This document shows positions 5,142 through 7,143 of a DNA stretch of 7,143 bases, piece by piece. A program made the position numbers and the translations under genes. The stretch is from Dermatophilaceae bacterium (lineage in GTDB: Bacteria > Actinomycetota > Actinomycetes > Actinomycetales > Dermatophilaceae). Under the pieces are notes generated by a model. The model was not told where the DNA came from and ran no database searches. It was given only the letters and a program-made list of their open reading frames with translations. The stretch lies in NCBI GenBank assembly GCA_013361975.1, contig JABFXB010000089.1, positions 1 to 7,143 of the forward strand, given 5' to 3'. The stretch's first letter is position 1. The number at the start of each line of letters is the position of its first letter.

Positions 5142-6011
5142 ATGTCAAGGACGCCGTTCGCGCCTCTCTTCGACCGCCTCGTCGACGACGCCGCCGTCTT
5201 CCCGCCGGGCCTGGCACCCCTCGACGTCGCCGTCCGCCAGCACCTCGAGCGTCGCACCGGGCCGTATGCCGCCCAGCTCGGTCCGCTGCTCGTGCCCGCC
5301 ACCGCGGCAGCCGAGCTGGCCGCGCTGGCCGCCAAGGACGACCGGGCTGTCGCAGAGCCCCTCGAGGTGGGCCTCGTCGCGCGCCCCGGCGCGCCGCTCG
5401 AGCCGCTCTTCGACGCCGTCGAGCTGCTGCGCGACGACCCCCGCGTCGTCGTCGCCGGTGCAGAGCTCGGCTGGTCCGACGGCGACTCCGGCTGGCGCCG
5501 CGCCCTCGAGCTCGAGGTCCCCGTGGTGGTCGAGGTCGGCCTGGGCTCCGACCAGGAGTCGGGCCTCGACGACGTCGCCGACGCCGTCGACCACGAGCAC
5601 GACGTGACCGCCAAGTTCCGCACCGGCGCGACGCCCGCATGGCCCTGGCCCGACGAGACCAGCCTCGCCGGCTTCCTCGACGCCGTCGTGCTGCGGGGCC
5701 TGTCGTTCAAGCTGACCGGGGGGCTGCACCACGCCGTCCGAGGTGACCACGACGGTGAGCCCATGCACGGCCTGCTCAACGTGCTCCTGGCCACCCACGA
5801 GGCCCTCGACGGCGCCGAGACCCGCGAGCTGGCGGCCGAGCTCGGCCGACGCGACACGGAGGTGCTCGTCACCGCGGTGTCGGGCCTGCACGACGACGAC
5901 GTACGCCGCCTGCGCAGGAGCTTCACGGCATACGGCTGCTGCGGCGTGCTCGACCCGCTGACCGAGCTCGAGGCGCTCGGCCTCGTTCCCAGCAAGGAGA
6001 CCCACGCGTGA
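5142..6011 (+). CDS. Uncharacterised protein of the homogentisate operon, possible TIM-barrel enzyme
   Basis: I do not recognise a characterised family. The 289-residue soluble protein has no signal peptide or membrane segment. It shows alternating predicted strands and helices, for example LGPLLVPA, PLEVGLVARP, RVVVAGAELG, VPVVVEVGLG, HDVTAKFRTG and LSFKLTGGLHH, which suggest a TIM barrel. Probable active-site marks are the N-terminal DDAAVFPPG, Lys158 and Arg160 in AKFRTG, Lys190 in FKLTGG, and the His196-His197 pair. I recall similar proteins being annotated as hypothetical in other actinobacteria. The ATG at 5142 is chosen because homology-like sequence begins there (MSRTPFAPLFDRLVDD) and a -10 box lies 7 nt before it; an in-frame TTG at 5115 would fall inside the palindromic operator. 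Its stop overlaps the fahA GTG by 4 nt (GTGA). A role between HmgA and FahA, such as isomerising maleylacetoacetate, is a context-based guess; it does not resemble the zeta glutathione transferase type of isomerase. Confidence 0.85.
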   Translation: MSRTPFAPLFDRLVDDAAVFPPGLAPLDVAVRQHLERRTGPYAAQLGPLLVPATAAAELAALAAKDDRAVAEPLEVGLVARPGAPLEPLFDAVELLRDDPRVVVAGAELGWSDGDSGWRRALELEVPVVVEVGLGSDQESGLDDVADAVDHEHDVTAKFRTGATPAWPWPDETSLAGFLDAVVLRGLSFKLTGGLHHAVRGDHDGEPMHGLLNVLLATHEALDGAETRELAAELGRRDTEVLVTAVSGLHDDDVRRLRRSFTAYGCCGVLDPLTELEALGLVPSKETHA

Positions 6012-7143
6012 CAACGCCCGCCCAGCCGTCCACCTGGCTCGACGTCCCCGGCGACCACCCGTTCGGTATCCGCACGCTCCCCTACGGCGTCTTCAGCACG
6101 AGCTACGACCCGGAGCGACGGGTCGGCGTGCGCATCGGCGACCACGTGCTCGACGCAGGCGCCGTCGCCGCCATCGGTCGCGACGCAGGACTCGTCGGGG
6201 ACGGCCCCGACCTCGCCACGGCGTGGCTCACGCCCAGCCTCAACGCGTTCCTCGCCCTGGGCCGGCCCGCGTGGACCGTCGCGCGACAGTGGCTCACCGA
6301 GGTCCTCGGCGACGAGGTGCACCGCGACGGGGTGTCCCCGCACCTGCACCCCCTCGCCGACGTCGAGCTGCACCTGCCCGTCGAGGTCGCCGACTACGTC
6401 GACTTCTACGCGAGCGAGGACCACGCGAGCAACGTCGGCAAGATCTTCCGCCCCGAAAACGCCGCCCTGCCGCCCAACTGGAAACACCTGCCCATCGGCT
6501 ACCACGGCCGCTCGGGCACGGTCGTCGTCTCGGGAACGGACGTCGTGCGGCCGACCGGCCAGCGCAAGGCACCGTCCGACCCCGCTCCGGTCTTCGGCCC
6601 GAGCATCCGCCTCGACATCGAGGCCGAGCTCGGCTACGTCGTCGGAGGCGCCACCGAGCTCGGGTCACGGGTGTCGGTCGACGAGGCCCCGAACCACCTC
6701 TTCGGCGTCGTCATCCTCAACGACTGGAGCGCCCGCGACATCCAGGCGTGGGAGTACGTCCCGCTCGGGCCCTTCCTCGGCAAGTCGTTCGCGACGTCGG
6801 TCTCGGCGTGGGTGACGCCGCTCGACGCACTCACGTCCGCGCGCATTCCCGTTCCGGGACAGGCGGATCCGCAGGTGCTGCCCTACCTGCGGGGTGACGC
6901 GTTCGGCCTCGACGTCCACCTCGAGGTCGCCCTCAACGGCACGGTGGTCTCGCGCCCGGAGCACGCCGCCATGTACTGGTCGCCGGCGCAGATGCTCGCG
7001 CACCTGACCGTCAACGGGGCCTCGATCAGGAACGGCGACCTCTTCGCCTCGGGCACCATCAGCGGCCCGAGCCGCGACAGCCGCGGGAGCCTGCTCGAGC
7101 TGACGTGGAACGCCACCGAGCCGATCACGCTCGACGACGGCAC
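6008..7143 (+). CDS. fahA: Fumarylacetoacetase, 3' end beyond the window
   Basis: This enzyme hydrolyses 4-fumarylacetoacetate to fumarate and acetoacetate, the last step of tyrosine degradation. The visible part is 378 codons; full-length members run to about 400-430, so only the extreme C-terminus is missing. An N-terminal SH3-like domain (about 1-120) precedes the FAH catalytic fold. All key residues known from mouse FAH can be placed at a constant offset of 6: metal ligands Asp132, Glu205, Glu207 and Asp239; the catalytic His139 in ASEDHASN; substrate contacts Tyr134, Arg148, Tyr165 (PIGYHGR) and Lys259 (GPFLGKSF); and the LFASGTISGP and LLELTW segments that hold the Gly-Thr pair and the Glu partner of the histidine. 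The GTG start overlaps the upstream stop by 4 nt and has an AAGGAG Shine-Dalgarno (5994-5999) 8 nt before it, so translation is coupled to the upstream gene. No defect is seen. Confidence 0.96.
   Translation, partial: MTTPAQPSTWLDVPGDHPFGIRTLPYGVFSTSYDPERRVGVRIGDHVLDAGAVAAIGRDAGLVGDGPDLATAWLTPSLNAFLALGRPAWTVARQWLTEVLGDEVHRDGVSPHLHPLADVELHLPVEVADYVDFYASEDHASNVGKIFRPENAALPPNWKHLPIGYHGRSGTVVVSGTDVVRPTGQRKAPSDPAPVFGPSIRLDIEAELGYVVGGATELGSRVSVDEAPNHLFGVVILNDWSARDIQAWEYVPLGPFLGKSFATSVSAWVTPLDALTSARIPVPGQADPQVLPYLRGDAFGLDVHLEVALNGTVVSRPEHAAMYWSPAQMLAHLTVNGASIRNGDLFASGTISGPSRDSRGSLLELTWNATEPITLDDG

Noticed and set aside
5060..6505. Upstream extension of the hmgA frame, giving an apparent 906-codon protein
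   Set aside because: The part before 5059 is low-complexity (Ser/Arg/Thr-rich) and antisense to the unknown gene and fahA. Homology-like sequence starts at MAHYQALGD behind a good Shine-Dalgarno.

Overview
The window is a gene-dense, very GC-rich stretch (roughly 70% by eye) with GTG starts, short intergenic gaps and terminator-like hairpins without U-tracts. This, together with the protein types, points to a high-GC actinobacterium, plausibly of the Intrasporangiaceae/Nocardioidaceae kind. That placement is inferred from style and families, not from a marker gene.

Region 1 (about 22-2025, + strand) is a two-gene NAD salvage operon. Nicotinate phosphoribosyltransferase (pncB) is followed after 3 nt by nicotinamidase (pncA). 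Together they turn nicotinamide into nicotinate and then into nicotinate mononucleotide. pncB looks leaderless: a TANNNT -10 box sits 7 nt before an in-frame GTG, inside a perfect 12-bp palindrome. A strong GC hairpin lies between pncA and the convergent next gene.

Region 2 (2052-3095) holds one minus-strand gene for a secreted, cysteine-containing protein of unknown function, with an inverted repeat in its leader. Behind it is a hairpin that probably ends the iclR transcript.

Region 3 (3096-7143) is a divergent tyrosine/phenylalanine (homogentisate) catabolism locus. To the left runs hmgA (homogentisate 1,2-dioxygenase), then an IclR-family regulator 5 nt behind it. To the right runs a 289-residue uncharacterised protein overlapping by 4 nt with fahA (fumarylacetoacetase), which is cut by the window end. 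HmgA makes maleylacetoacetate and FahA splits fumarylacetoacetate. The isomerase that should connect them is not recognisable here, and the uncharacterised gene sits where it could be encoded.

The 82-bp divergent intergenic region carries two different palindromes and a second leaderless-type promoter (TACGCT, 7 nt, ATG), which suggests coordinated substrate-responsive control of both arms. The most interesting points are the unknown gene coupled to fahA and this compact control region.
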